NCBI GenBank assembly: GCA_035531535.1
Contig: DATKSV010000027.1
Coordinates: forward strand, 1 to 64,000
Reading direction: 5' to 3'
DNA length: 64,000 nt
Source of the DNA: AG-12 sp035531535
GTDB lineage: Bacteria; Chloroflexota; Dormibacteria; Aeolococcales; Bog-877
A model generated the notes under the pieces. That model had not been told where the DNA came from and searched no databases. It saw nothing but the letters and a program-made list of their open reading frames with translations. The position numbers and the translations under genes were made by a program. Of the stretch, positions 25,358 through 33,776 are shown in pieces. Every line of letters starts with the position of its first letter. The first letter of the stretch is position 1.

Positions 25358-26092
25358 TTGGACCTCGCCATCCTGGGCAGCGGCGCGGCTTTTTCGGCGA
25401 CCGGCTTCAATGCCGGCTATCTGGTGGACGCCGGATTGCTGCTGGACTGCGGGGCTCCGGTCACCGGCTTGCTACCCAAGATGGGCCGCAGCGTGGCCGA
25501 CCTGGAAACCCTGGTGATCTCCCACCTTCACGGCGACCACGTCCTCAATCTGCCGATCCTGATCGCCACCAGGGTGGTCCAGTACCCCAACCTCCCGCGG
25601 CTGCGTCTGATTGGGCCGCGGGGCACCCAGGAGCACGTCGCCGACCTGGGAAGGCTCACCTTCGGGCCCGAGTTCTGGGACGACCTGGTGGCCGCGAACG
25701 GCCCCCTGATCGAGGAGTGGGAGGACGGCCGCAGTTCGAAGTTGGGCGGCTATCAGCTGACCGCCTATGAGGTGGTGCACTCAGAGCGGCTGCACTGCTT
25801 GGCCTTCAGCGTCGAAGCCCAGGGAGTCTCCCTCGGGTATTCCGGCGACACGGCGTATTGCGATGGGATCCGTCGCCTCGCCCGGTCGGTCCAGTACCTC
25901 CTCTGCGAGTGCACCGGCTGGTCGGCTCCGGCCCCGATCCACCTCTGGCGAGATGAGGTGGAGGAGCTGATGAGGGAAGCTCCCAGCACTCGCTTCATCC
26001 TGACTCACCTGGGGGAGCGCCGGCCCGTGCCAGGAGCTCTTTTGGCCTCAGATGGGCTGCGGCTGACGCTCAGGCCGGGCGCGCGGGACTGA
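25358..26092 (+). CDS. Metallo-beta-lactamase-fold hydrolase (RNase Z-like)
   Basis: A 244-residue protein with the metal-binding HxHxDH motif as SHLHGDH, an aspartate-containing GYSGDT, and the terminal LTHLGERR region. The N-terminus LAILGSGAAFSATGFNAGYLVDA fits the RNase Z/arylsulfatase-like branch of the superfamily, though the tRNA-binding exosite cannot be seen. The start is TTG at 25358, preceded by AAGGAG. It may be the last gene of the MoxR cluster transcript. It ends 23 bases inside the convergent ThiO gene, so the two 3' ends overlap. Confidence 0.82.
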   Translation: MDLAILGSGAAFSATGFNAGYLVDAGLLLDCGAPVTGLLPKMGRSVADLETLVISHLHGDHVLNLPILIATRVVQYPNLPRLRLIGPRGTQEHVADLGRLTFGPEFWDDLVAANGPLIEEWEDGRSSKLGGYQLTAYEVVHSERLHCLAFSVEAQGVSLGYSGDTAYCDGIRRLARSVQYLLCECTGWSAPAPIHLWRDEVEELMREAPSTRFILTHLGERRPVPGALLASDGLRLTLRPGARD

Positions 26093-27215
26093 AGGGGGCC
26101 AGCTCCGGGGGATCCTCTCCCGCCAGCACCGCCCTGGTGATCAGCTCGGCCGTGATCGGCGCCAGCAGGACTCCGTTGCGATGGTGACCGGTCGCCAAAA
26201 GAACCCTGGGGCTGGCCGGGGACCTTCCCAGCAGCGGGCCTCCCCGGGCGAACGGACGCAGCCCGGCCCAGCTGCCCGCGAACCGCGCCGGCGCCAGGGC
26301 CGGCAGCAGCCGGCGGGCCGTGGCGGCAACTTGGAGCACGCCCTCCAGGGTGGTCCAGGACTGAAAGCCCACCCGCTCCTCGGTGGCCCCGGCCAGCACC
26401 AGTCCAGATCGCTTCTGGAGCAGATAGCCGTGATCCCCGAAAACGATGCGCGGCAGCACCATCCCCCCCGGAGAGATCGCCAGCATCTGCCCGCGGACCG
26501 GCTCCATCGCCACCTCCACGCCCACCTCCTGGAGCAGAGGTGGACTCCAGGTACCGGTCGCCAAGATCAGGTAGTCGGCGGAGAGGTCGCGCCTCTGCTG
26601 GCCGCCCACATGCACCACCGGGCGAGCGCCCTCGGCGGCGACGCCATCGACCGGGGCCGACGTCTCTATCCTGACGCCGAGCCGGATGCAGGCGCCCAGC
26701 AGGGCCTCCAGGACCCGGTGGCTGTGGACGTGGCCCTCGTTCGGATAGACCAGGCCAGCCACCACGTCCGGCCCCAGACCTCGCACCTCCAGCCGAAGTT
26801 GGTCGAGGCTGAGCAGCTCGGAAACCTCGATTCCCTGGGTCAGCTGCCAGGCTCGCTTCACCTCCAGGTCAATCGCGGACTCGGCGCTGGTTGTCACTCT
26901 GAGAAGGCCACCCAACTCCAGTTCACAGTCGACCTCCGACTCCTCCTGAAGTCGCGCTGACCACTCTGGCCAGAGTTTGGAACTGCTCCGGCAGAGGTCG
27001 AAGAACGGGCCCGGGGACCCAGCCTCAACCCCGGCGGCGAGCATCCCAGCGGCCGCGGAGGACGTGCCGCGCCCACATTCCGGATCGCGCTCGAGCACGG
27101 TCACGCCCAACCCCGCCCGCGCCAGGGAGAGCGCCACCGAGAGCCCGATCACGCCGGCGCCGACGACAACGCACTCGCCCGCAGAGCGCCCTGGGGTCGG
27201 ACGGGACTCACTCAT
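26070..27215 (-). CDS. thiO: Glycine oxidase ThiO-like FAD enzyme
   Basis: FAD-dependent amino-acid oxidase of about 381 residues, likely ThiO, which converts glycine to iminoacetate for thiazole synthesis of thiamine. GECVVVGAGVIGLSVALSLARAG is the dinucleotide-binding start, followed by ERDPECGRGTSSAAAGMLA. The C-terminal GSWAGLRPFARGGPLLG and TGHHRNGVLLAP are typical of the DAO family. ATG at 27215 has GGAGG upstream. No other thiamine gene is adjacent, so another DAO-type substrate is possible. Confidence 0.8.
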   Translation of the reverse strand: MSESRPTPGRSAGECVVVGAGVIGLSVALSLARAGLGVTVLERDPECGRGTSSAAAGMLAAGVEAGSPGPFFDLCRSSSKLWPEWSARLQEESEVDCELELGGLLRVTTSAESAIDLEVKRAWQLTQGIEVSELLSLDQLRLEVRGLGPDVVAGLVYPNEGHVHSHRVLEALLGACIRLGVRIETSAPVDGVAAEGARPVVHVGGQQRRDLSADYLILATGTWSPPLLQEVGVEVAMEPVRGQMLAISPGGMVLPRIVFGDHGYLLQKRSGLVLAGATEERVGFQSWTTLEGVLQVAATARRLLPALAPARFAGSWAGLRPFARGGPLLGRSPASPRVLLATGHHRNGVLLAPITAELITRAVLAGEDPPELAPFSPARPA

Positions 27216-27381
27216 CGAGCGTCCTCCGCCCGGGCCCAGCTGCCGGTTCTTGCCGGCGAGTGGCCAGTCCCGGTCGGCCCGAGCCGGGCCCGCAGGACCG
27301 CTCGCCATCGGCGGGCGAGCGACGACGGCTGATGATCACAGCTCCGAGGATAGAGAGTTCCATGCCCGCCCACGCCCGGGG

Positions 27382-28647
27382 TCAGCTCCGCAGCACCCGG
27401 CGCCACGAGGGGGGCCCAGTGACCAGGCCTTCGAAGACGAGATTCTCCGCCCCCAAGAAGCCGGCCAGATCCTGGAGCGCCCGGCGGGTCGCGGTGGCGA
27501 CGCCGCCCGCTGGCTTGCCAGGCTCGGCGTGGATGGCCGTCACGACCAGGCAGCGCCTTCCGCGATCAAGGCGACAGTCAAGCCGGCCCACCAGGGAATC
27601 GCCGTGGAGGATGGGGAGAACGTAATACCCGTACCGCCGCTTCGGCTTGGGAACGTAGACCTCCATTCGGTAACGGAAGCCGAACAGCAACTCGGTGCGG
27701 CCACGGTCGATGATCAGGTTGTCGAAGGGTGACAGCAGGGTGGTTCGGCCGGGCCATTCCGCTTCCCGGCAGCCATCCCAGCGGGCCAGTGCCGAGGTGG
27801 AGGCGAACCAACGACCCGGGATCGGGCCGTCGGCGCCGGTGACGATCACCTCGTGGGCCCGGCGCTTCCGCACCAACAGCTCCAGCGAAGCCGCCGGGCC
27901 GCCTGCCCCCCTGAAGAAGTGGAAGCCGACCTGATCGACGGTGGCTACGCCCAGGGCGTCGAGGGTCCTCTGCGTCAGTGCCGCCAGCGCGGACTGGGCG
28001 CTCACGGCGGGCTCGGCCACCAGGTCTGGCAGCCACCTCTCGGCCAGGTCCCAGATTCGCCCCCTCCCGTCCCGACCGGCCACCATCAGCCGGCCCTGGA
28101 GCCACAGATGCTCCAGCATTCTCTGATGGTCGCCGCCGCCACTCCACGCGACGCGCTCCCTCACCGAGCCACGCACCTTGGCGAAGGCGCTGCCAGGGAG
28201 GGGCCCGTCCCGACCCAGCCGAGTGAGAATCTCGCGTCCCAGCCGGCGGTTGGCCGCTACCCAGTCCGCCTGGCGCCGATCCCCAGGGCTCTGCCAGCGG
28301 CCATACCGGCGCATCCGCCAGCGATGGAGTCGAAAGTCCTGGGTGGGCACAATCGCGGCAGCGTGAGACCAGTACTCGAAGAGGCTCCGGTCCAGCCAGA
28401 GGGCGTCCTCCAAGGCTTGCGCGGGGTGGCTTCCAAGCCGGCTCCAAAGCACCAGCTGGTGGCTGGGGCAGACCACCGCCAGCGGGTCGCGCTGCAGGTA
28501 CCCAAGGCGCTGTACCAGCTCCACCACGCCGGCCGCTGGAGAGAGTGCGTCCGCAAACACCGCGGGCCTGGCCCCCAGGCCCTGGCTGTCAAGGGCCATC
28601 CGCCGCGCATGCTCCAAGCCTATCCGGGGGAGCGCCCCACCACTCAT
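27382..28647 (-). CDS. YcaQ/AlkX-type winged-helix DNA glycosylase
   Basis: A 421-residue member of the HTH_42 (YcaQ-like) family. The N-terminus carries GVVELVQRLGYLQRDPLAVV with the QxD motif (Gln-Arg-Asp) found in the family's active site, then FEYWSHAAAIVPTQDFRLHRWRMRR, and the C-terminal winged-helix part has LLSPFDNLIIDRGRTELLFGF and PKRRYGYYVLPILHGD. E. coli YcaQ unhooks DNA interstrand crosslinks. Family members in Gram-positives confer resistance to crosslinking antibiotics when linked to biosynthesis genes, but none is nearby here. Confidence 0.82.
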   Translation of the reverse strand: MSGGALPRIGLEHARRMALDSQGLGARPAVFADALSPAAGVVELVQRLGYLQRDPLAVVCPSHQLVLWSRLGSHPAQALEDALWLDRSLFEYWSHAAAIVPTQDFRLHRWRMRRYGRWQSPGDRRQADWVAANRRLGREILTRLGRDGPLPGSAFAKVRGSVRERVAWSGGGDHQRMLEHLWLQGRLMVAGRDGRGRIWDLAERWLPDLVAEPAVSAQSALAALTQRTLDALGVATVDQVGFHFFRGAGGPAASLELLVRKRRAHEVIVTGADGPIPGRWFASTSALARWDGCREAEWPGRTTLLSPFDNLIIDRGRTELLFGFRYRMEVYVPKPKRRYGYYVLPILHGDSLVGRLDCRLDRGRRCLVVTAIHAEPGKPAGGVATATRRALQDLAGFLGAENLVFEGLVTGPPSWRRVLRS

Positions 28648-28683
28648 GTCGGCGCTGGGTGGTCGGGGTCGCCGGCCACCACC

Positions 28684-29631
28684 TCAGCCGAGGCAGGCAC
28701 GCTCAGCCGTGCGCCACCACCCGCTGGTGTCCAGGCGGGACAGCTCCAGCTCGGCCGCCTCCTGGGCGGACTCCTGCTCCAGCTCCACTCGCACCACCAA
28801 GCGGCGAAGTGCCGGGCGCAGTTCCCGCTGCTGCTGCTTGGCGGCCCGGTCGATCCAATCCACCAGCACCGAGAGGTCGTGGAAGCGACCCAGGAGACGC
28901 TGCAACCGGCGCAGCTCCTGGAGCACCACCTGGTGTTCGGGCGGCAGAGCCGGCGCGAAGAGCTCAAGTCGGTAGCGCAGCCGTCGGGTGCGCACCCGAC
29001 GCTGATGGAGTCCGGCGGAATCACCCTGGCCCCGGCTGGCCTTGCGAAAGTGACGCCGCAGTTGGACCGCCGCCAGATCCTTTCCCGGGACCGGCCCGGG
29101 CAGTGGCTGGGACATGGGGGGGACTCGAGCCAGCCGGCGCAGTCGCGAAAGGTTGGGACCGCCCACCATCTCCCGGTGGCGCCAGGACATCTCCTCGGCG
29201 GCGGCATCGGCGAGCCAGCGTCGCGCCTCCGCCTCCAGCCCGCGCAGCCCCGGACGCAGCTCGGCCTCGCGCCCAGCCACTACCCCCCGGCCGAAGCCGG
29301 CCGAGGCCAGCGGGTCATCGCTGCGGTCCCGCGAGACAGCGACCGGTCCCAGCACCTCCCCCAGGAGCTCCAGGCGCACCTGGGCGTCACGCAGGGGGCC
29401 CAGGGCCCGTTCCACGGCGCGCAAGCGACGGCCCCGCCGCCGTGATCGCGGCGCCAGACAGCTGTCAAAGCCTCGCTCGGCCTCGCGCAGACGCCGCAAC
29501 GCCACCCGAGTGTCGTGGACGGCCTCGAAGTCGCTGGCGAGGGGCAGCCGGGCCGCGGCCCACTGCAAGGTCTCGGCCCGCTCGGTCAGGCCGGCTCGGG
29601 CGAGATCAACTACCGAGAGCGACTCAGACAC
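28684..29631 (-). CDS. CHAD-domain protein
   Basis: CHAD proteins are all-helical, rich in conserved His and Arg/Lys, and bind polyphosphate. Here the first module has VHDTRVALRRLREAERGF (His plus basic helix), and the second, GLHQRRVRTRRLRYRLELF. At 315 residues it matches the family length. It is encoded just downstream of, and 8 nt overlapping, a Ppx/GppA-type exopolyphosphatase gene, and is therefore likely to work with it on polyphosphate. There is no CYTH domain in this protein or next to it. Confidence 0.88.
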   Translation of the reverse strand: MSESLSVVDLARAGLTERAETLQWAAARLPLASDFEAVHDTRVALRRLREAERGFDSCLAPRSRRRGRRLRAVERALGPLRDAQVRLELLGEVLGPVAVSRDRSDDPLASAGFGRGVVAGREAELRPGLRGLEAEARRWLADAAAEEMSWRHREMVGGPNLSRLRRLARVPPMSQPLPGPVPGKDLAAVQLRRHFRKASRGQGDSAGLHQRRVRTRRLRYRLELFAPALPPEHQVVLQELRRLQRLLGRFHDLSVLVDWIDRAAKQQQRELRPALRRLVVRVELEQESAQEAAELELSRLDTSGWWRTAERACLG

Positions 29632-30592
29632 CCGCGGTCACCAGATCTGGGGATTGGGGCGCGGCGGAAAAGTCCGCGGGCCGCCACCAATCCGGGCCCC
29701 GGCGGGCCAGGGCGGCAATCATGCCGTCCCGAAGGCCGCGCTCAGAAGCCCGCAGCTTGGACAGATGGAGCAGGTCCATCAGCTGGGCGAGGATCAGCGC
29801 TCCCCCTCGACACAGGCGCACCCGCTCCAGGTCCATGCCCAGCTTTTGGGCAAGGGCGGCAACCGGGACCTGGCGAAAGATCTCGATGACTTCCTCCACG
29901 TCGCGGGGGCGCAGCACTGCCCCCTTGCCCCGGCCCAGCAGACGCGGCAAGTTGGTGATGGTGCCACCAGTTCCCAGGACAGTGGTCCCCCGGGGGGGCG
30001 GCACCAGGTCGGGGATCAGCTCGGCAACCCGACGTTCCATCGCCCGCCACTCGTCAGGGGTGGGGGGGTCGGAGGCGGCCAGGGTGGTGATCATGCCGGA
30101 ACCTAGAGGCAGCGAATAGTCCGCGCAGGCCTCGTGGGCGCGGCCCAACGCCACCTGCGCCGAGGCGCCCCCAATGTCCAGCACCAAGGCGGCGCTCCCG
30201 GCGCGCAGGCTCAAGGTGGCCCCGTCGAACGCCAGCTGGGCCTCCACTTGCGGGGGCAGGATCCTGACAGTGTCCAACCCGGCTCGAGAGGCCAGCACGT
30301 CCGCCACCAGCGGCCCATTGGTGGCCGAGCGCAGGGCCTGAGTGGCTCCCACTGCGAACGCGCGGGCGCCCCTGTCCCTGGCCTCGGACACCTGGGCTGC
30401 CAGGGTGGAAGCGGCCAGCTCCAAACGGTCTGGCCCGATCGAGCCGTGGGTGGCGACGTCAAGGCCAAGCTGGACGAACTCACGGCGCCGGAAGAGCTGC
30501 CGGGGGGCGCCCGTCTCGGTGCAGCTGGCGAGCAGGAGATGGATGGTGTTGCTGCCCACATCCACGGCCGCGAACCGGTCCGGCTTGGCCAA
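29624..30592 (-). CDS. ppx: Ppx/GppA exopolyphosphatase-family protein
   Basis: Degrades polyphosphate or pppGpp. The N-terminal actin-fold motif is FAAVDVGSNTIHLLLAS, followed by the ATP-binding-like VLDIGGASAQVALG and GTGGTITNL. The C-terminal HD-like helical domain of E. coli Ppx is absent, giving a short form of ~323 residues. The start is uncertain: a TTG at 30592 matches the family N-terminus, while the frame is open further upstream with non-homologous sequence. It forms a unit with the CHAD gene and diverges from the SixA-PhoR-PhoU-PhoB genes, so the two gene sets share an intergenic region of ~160 bp. Confidence 0.82.
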   Translation of the reverse strand: MAKPDRFAAVDVGSNTIHLLLASCTETGAPRQLFRRREFVQLGLDVATHGSIGPDRLELAASTLAAQVSEARDRGARAFAVGATQALRSATNGPLVADVLASRAGLDTVRILPPQVEAQLAFDGATLSLRAGSAALVLDIGGASAQVALGRAHEACADYSLPLGSGMITTLAASDPPTPDEWRAMERRVAELIPDLVPPPRGTTVLGTGGTITNLPRLLGRGKGAVLRPRDVEEVIEIFRQVPVAALAQKLGMDLERVRLCRGGALILAQLMDLLHLSKLRASERGLRDGMIAALARRGPDWWRPADFSAAPQSPDLVTAGV

Positions 30593-30733
30593 CTCGGTCA
30601 GCCCACAGCGCTGGCGCAGGAGCTGGCCCGGGCTCGTAAACGCATAGGCGTAGTTTGCGCCCGGGGCCAGCGCCGCCACCAGTCCCCAGGCGTCTGGCGG
30701 CCGGGGCGGAGGGGAGGATCCGGCCCGGGAACT

Positions 30734-30739
30734 TATAAT
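30734..30739 (+). promoter_or_regulatory. Candidate -10 box before sixA
   Basis: TATAAT, a perfect consensus, ends 12 nt before the GTG start of the SixA-like gene. The expected transcript would carry only a few leader bases. No good -35 and no Shine-Dalgarno are visible. Confidence 0.45.
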
Positions 30740-30751
30740 CCAACTTGAGAA

Positions 30752-31258
30752 GTGCAAAGCCTGTACCTGGTGCGGCATGCCGTGGCAGCAGACCAGGGTT
30801 CCTGGTCGCAACCCGACGCGTCGCGGCCCCTGACCGAGTTCGGATGGCAGCAGGCCCTCGCCCTCGCCCAGGTGCTGGGCCGGGTCCGCGTCGAGGCATT
30901 CAGGGCAAGCCCCACCGTGCGCTGCCAGGACACCCTGGTGCCGGCGGCGCACACGACCGGGCTGGCGGTCGAGGATGACCCCCTGCTCTTCGAAGGGGCC
31001 CAACCGACCGGCCCCGAAGAGGCGGGGCAGATGCTCCGGCGTCTGATCGAGTCGTACTTCACAGCTGGGGTCCAGGTCGCCGCCGCCTGCAGCCATGGCA
31101 ACGTCCTGCTCCCCCTGCTGGAGGCAGCCTCACCGGGAGCTGGCGCGCGCTGCCCGAAAGGCGGCCTTTGGAAACTGGAAATCGACGGCAGCGCCCTCCG
31201 CTCGGTCAGCTTCGTCGGCAGGCTGGTGCCGGCCACCAGCAAGTGGGAGGCGCGATGA
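30752..31258 (+). CDS. sixA: SixA-like phosphohistidine phosphatase
   Basis: A 168-residue histidine-phosphatase-superfamily protein. The catalytic RHG-type motif is LYLVRHAVAAD (Arg-His), with DASRPLTEFGWQQA and FRASPTVRCQDT holding the second Arg pocket and a CSHGN at residue ~113 giving the second His. E. coli SixA removes phosphate from phosphohistidine on histidine-kinase or PTS proteins. It overlaps the start of the histidine kinase gene by 4 nt, so the pair is translationally coupled, and SixA may act on that kinase. Confidence 0.82.
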   Translation: MQSLYLVRHAVAADQGSWSQPDASRPLTEFGWQQALALAQVLGRVRVEAFRASPTVRCQDTLVPAAHTTGLAVEDDPLLFEGAQPTGPEEAGQMLRRLIESYFTAGVQVAAACSHGNVLLPLLEAASPGAGARCPKGGLWKLEIDGSALRSVSFVGRLVPATSKWEAR

Positions 31259-32358
31259 TCGAGGCCGAGGTCTCGGCACCCATGCCAGAACTCCTCGGAG
31301 CCGAGATACTGGCGACTCTGGCCTCGCTCGGCAACGACGCGGCGCTGCTCCTGGATGCCGGCCGCGCCCTGGTCTGGGCCAGCCCCAACTCAGCCCACCT
31401 GCTGGCGCGCCAGCTGCCCCTGGGACAGGCTGTGCCGGTGCCGCTGACACCGGGCACCCCGCTGGCTCAGATCGTCGATGACCCCAGGGCGGCGGAGGTT
31501 GTCGGTCAGGCGCTGGCCAGCAACCAGGTGACCAGAGCGGAGATCTCCCAGGATGGCTGGCGCCGGGTGCTGAGGGCCGTAGCCGCCCCCATCGGCAGCT
31601 CCAGTGCCGAACCGCTCGTGCTCCTGATCCTCAGTGACATCACCCACGAGCGGCGTCTTAGCCGCGCCCACCAGGACCTGATCGTCAACCTCTCGCACGA
31701 TCTGCGCACACCCCTGGCCAGCCTGAGCCTGTTGGCCGAGACCCTCAACGGAGAGGCTCGCGACGACCCGGTTGCGAGCAAGGTGTTCGCGGAGCGGATG
31801 GCGGCGGAGGCGGAGCGCCTGCACGAGCTGGTGTCCGGCCTGCTCGACCTGGCCAGGCTGGAGGCGGGCGCGGAGCAGGCGCAACTGCAACTGGTCGACC
31901 TGGCGGCCCTGGCGTCCCGGGTGACGACCGGTCTGGCGCCCCAGGCCCACCGCCACGACCTCAACTTGGAGGTCAGCGGCGGCCCGACCTGGGCCAAGGC
32001 CGATCCGGTCCGGCTCGAGCGCGCCGTGGCCAACGTGATCGACAACGCGATCAAGTTCACCGAGCCCAAGGGCAAGGTCACAGTGGCGGTCGGGACGATG
32101 CGCAGCTGCCCCACGATCTCGGTCCGCGACACCGGCACCGGGATCTCTCCCCAGGCCCTGCCCCACATCTTCGACCGTTTCTACACCGGTGATCGGGCCC
32201 GCTCCGGGCCCGGGAGCGGCCTCGGGCTGACCATCGCGCGCCAGGCAGTGGAGTTGCAGGGGGGCCAGATCACGGTGCGCAGCCATCCGGGTGCCGGGAC
32301 CGTGGTGGAGATCCGGCTCTGCCCACCGGATGCAGGAGCTGCCCCGGCGGTCGTCTAA
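31255..32358 (+). CDS. phoR: Soluble PhoR-like sensor histidine kinase
   Basis: A 367-residue kinase. There is no membrane segment; the N-terminal ~130 residues form a PAS-like domain (NDAALLLDAGRALVWAS). The H-box is NLSHDLRTPLASL with the phosphorylated His148, then the ATP-binding N-box NVIDNAIKF, G1 RDTGTGISP and G2 SGLGLTIARQAVELQGG. It is followed by PhoU and a PhoB-like regulator, which defines it as a phosphate-type kinase. The lack of membrane helices implies that it senses phosphate status through PhoU or a transporter rather than at the outside. Confidence 0.9.
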   Translation: MIEAEVSAPMPELLGAEILATLASLGNDAALLLDAGRALVWASPNSAHLLARQLPLGQAVPVPLTPGTPLAQIVDDPRAAEVVGQALASNQVTRAEISQDGWRRVLRAVAAPIGSSSAEPLVLLILSDITHERRLSRAHQDLIVNLSHDLRTPLASLSLLAETLNGEARDDPVASKVFAERMAAEAERLHELVSGLLDLARLEAGAEQAQLQLVDLAALASRVTTGLAPQAHRHDLNLEVSGGPTWAKADPVRLERAVANVIDNAIKFTEPKGKVTVAVGTMRSCPTISVRDTGTGISPQALPHIFDRFYTGDRARSGPGSGLGLTIARQAVELQGGQITVRSHPGAGTVVEIRLCPPDAGAAPAVV

Positions 32359-32367
32359 GATCGCGGT

Positions 32368-33033
32368 ATGGCAGACATCACGGCCGGGCGCGAACTCGAG
32401 GTCGAGCTGGCCGCCCGCCGGGACGGCATTCGCGTGCTCGGACAGCTGGTGGCGGAGGGGGTGGCGGGCGCCATGACCGGACTGGAGGAGCGGGATGGGG
32501 ACCGGCTCCGGACGGTGGTGAGCCGCGACCTGGAGATAAACGAGCGCCATCGCCAGGAGCGCGAACGTGGGATTGAGATCCTGGCGGTGAGCCACCCCAC
32601 CGGACAGGCGCTCTACGCGGTTTTCGGGCTGCTCCTGATCGCCTCGGAGCTGGAACGGATGGGCGACCACGCCAAGAGCTGCGCCCGCTACGCCCTGCCT
32701 CTGATCGAGCTGTCCAGCCGCCCCAACCTCGACACCATCCTGCGCCTGGGCCACTACGTTGAGGAGCAGGTGCGGGACATCCTGGAAGCGGTCACCAGCA
32801 ACGACTTCCGACGGGCCCAGGACATCGCCGCGCGCGACGACCGCATCGACCGCATCTATCACCGCTGCTTCGACGACATGGTGGAGACGATGCGAGAACA
32901 TCCCGAGTGGGCCTATCCCGGCGCCAACCTGCTCTTCATCGCCCACAACCTGGAACGGATCGCGGATCGAGTCACCAACATCGCCGAGGACGTGGTGTTC
33001 CTGGAGACCGGACGCCTGGTGGAGCTGGGTTAG
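32368..33033 (+). CDS. phoU: PhoU phosphate signalling protein
   Basis: About 221 residues with the two-fold repeated three-helix PhoU fold. The two signature repeats are visible as LIASELERMGDHAKSCARYA and FIAHNLERIADRVTNIAEDVVF, each containing the E-R-x-x-D metal-binding helix. PhoU couples the phosphate transporter to the PhoR kinase and represses the Pho response when phosphate is ample. Here it sits between the kinase and regulator genes rather than after pstB; no pstSCAB is in the window. Confidence 0.93.
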   Translation: MADITAGRELEVELAARRDGIRVLGQLVAEGVAGAMTGLEERDGDRLRTVVSRDLEINERHRQERERGIEILAVSHPTGQALYAVFGLLLIASELERMGDHAKSCARYALPLIELSSRPNLDTILRLGHYVEEQVRDILEAVTSNDFRRAQDIAARDDRIDRIYHRCFDDMVETMREHPEWAYPGANLLFIAHNLERIADRVTNIAEDVVFLETGRLVELG

Positions 33034-33035
33034 GG

Positions 33036-33776
33036 TTGGCCGCCGAGCCGGGGGGCACCGGGAGCGGCCGCAAGGTGCTCATCGTCGAGGACGAGGAGTC
33101 GGTCCGGATGACCCTCCGCTACAACCTGGCCGCGCGCGGCTACGTGGTCCTGGAAGCGGGCTCCGGAACCCATGGCCTAGAGCTGATGCGTAGCCGCAAC
33201 CCAGACCTGGTCGTGCTCGACCTGATGCTGCCCGAACTCTCCGGAGAGGAGGTCTGCCGGGCGATCCGAGCTGAGTCGGACGTCCCCATCCTCATGCTCA
33301 CGGCTCGCGGCTCGGAGACCGACAAGGTCAACGGGCTGGGCCTCGGCGCCGACGACTACATGACCAAGCCGTTCGGGCTCAAGGAGTTCATGGCCAGGAT
33401 CGAGGCCCTGCTGCGCCGCTCCGAGCGCCCCCAGCGGAGCAACGCCCCCAGCGAACGCATCCGGGTGGGCGGATTCGTCCTGGACGCATCCTCACGACTG
33501 GTGCTGGTCGACGACAACCCGGTCAAGATGAGTCCGCGCGAGTTCAGCCTCCTCTTCTTCCTGCTGAGCCATCCGGGCCGGGTCCACAGCCGGGATGCGA
33601 TTCTGCGTGCGGTGTGGGGGCCGGACTTCAACGGGGACAGCAAGACGGTCGCCGTGCACATTCGTTGGCTGCGGGAGAAATTCGAGGCGTTTCCCAGCCT
33701 CCCCTTCCGCATCAACACCGTCTTTGGAGTCGGCTACCGGGTCGACATCGCACCTGGGGTCCATCTCCAACGGTGA
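33036..33776 (+). CDS. phoB: PhoB-like OmpR-family response regulator
   Basis: A two-domain transcription factor of ~246 residues from a TTG at 33036 preceded by GGAG. The receiver domain has VLIVEDEES, the phosphorylated Asp62 in LVVLDLMLPE, and the conserved Thr/Ser-Ala and Lys in LTARGSET and YMTKPFG. The C-terminal winged helix shows FSLLFFLLSHPGRVHSRD and VHIRWLREKFEAFP, typical of OmpR/PhoB. It should control the phosphate regulon as the output of the kinase two genes upstream. Confidence 0.92.
   Translation: MAAEPGGTGSGRKVLIVEDEESVRMTLRYNLAARGYVVLEAGSGTHGLELMRSRNPDLVVLDLMLPELSGEEVCRAIRAESDVPILMLTARGSETDKVNGLGLGADDYMTKPFGLKEFMARIEALLRRSERPQRSNAPSERIRVGGFVLDASSRLVLVDDNPVKMSPREFSLLFFLLSHPGRVHSRDAILRAVWGPDFNGDSKTVAVHIRWLREKFEAFPSLPFRINTVFGVGYRVDIAPGVHLQR

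Noticed and set aside
27853..30119. Two ~530-residue plus-strand frames
   Set aside because: They are antisense to the YcaQ-like, CHAD and Ppx genes and have low-complexity composition.
31390..32946. 518-residue minus-strand frame opposite the kinase and PhoU
   Set aside because: It is a shadow of two genes with unmistakable motifs.
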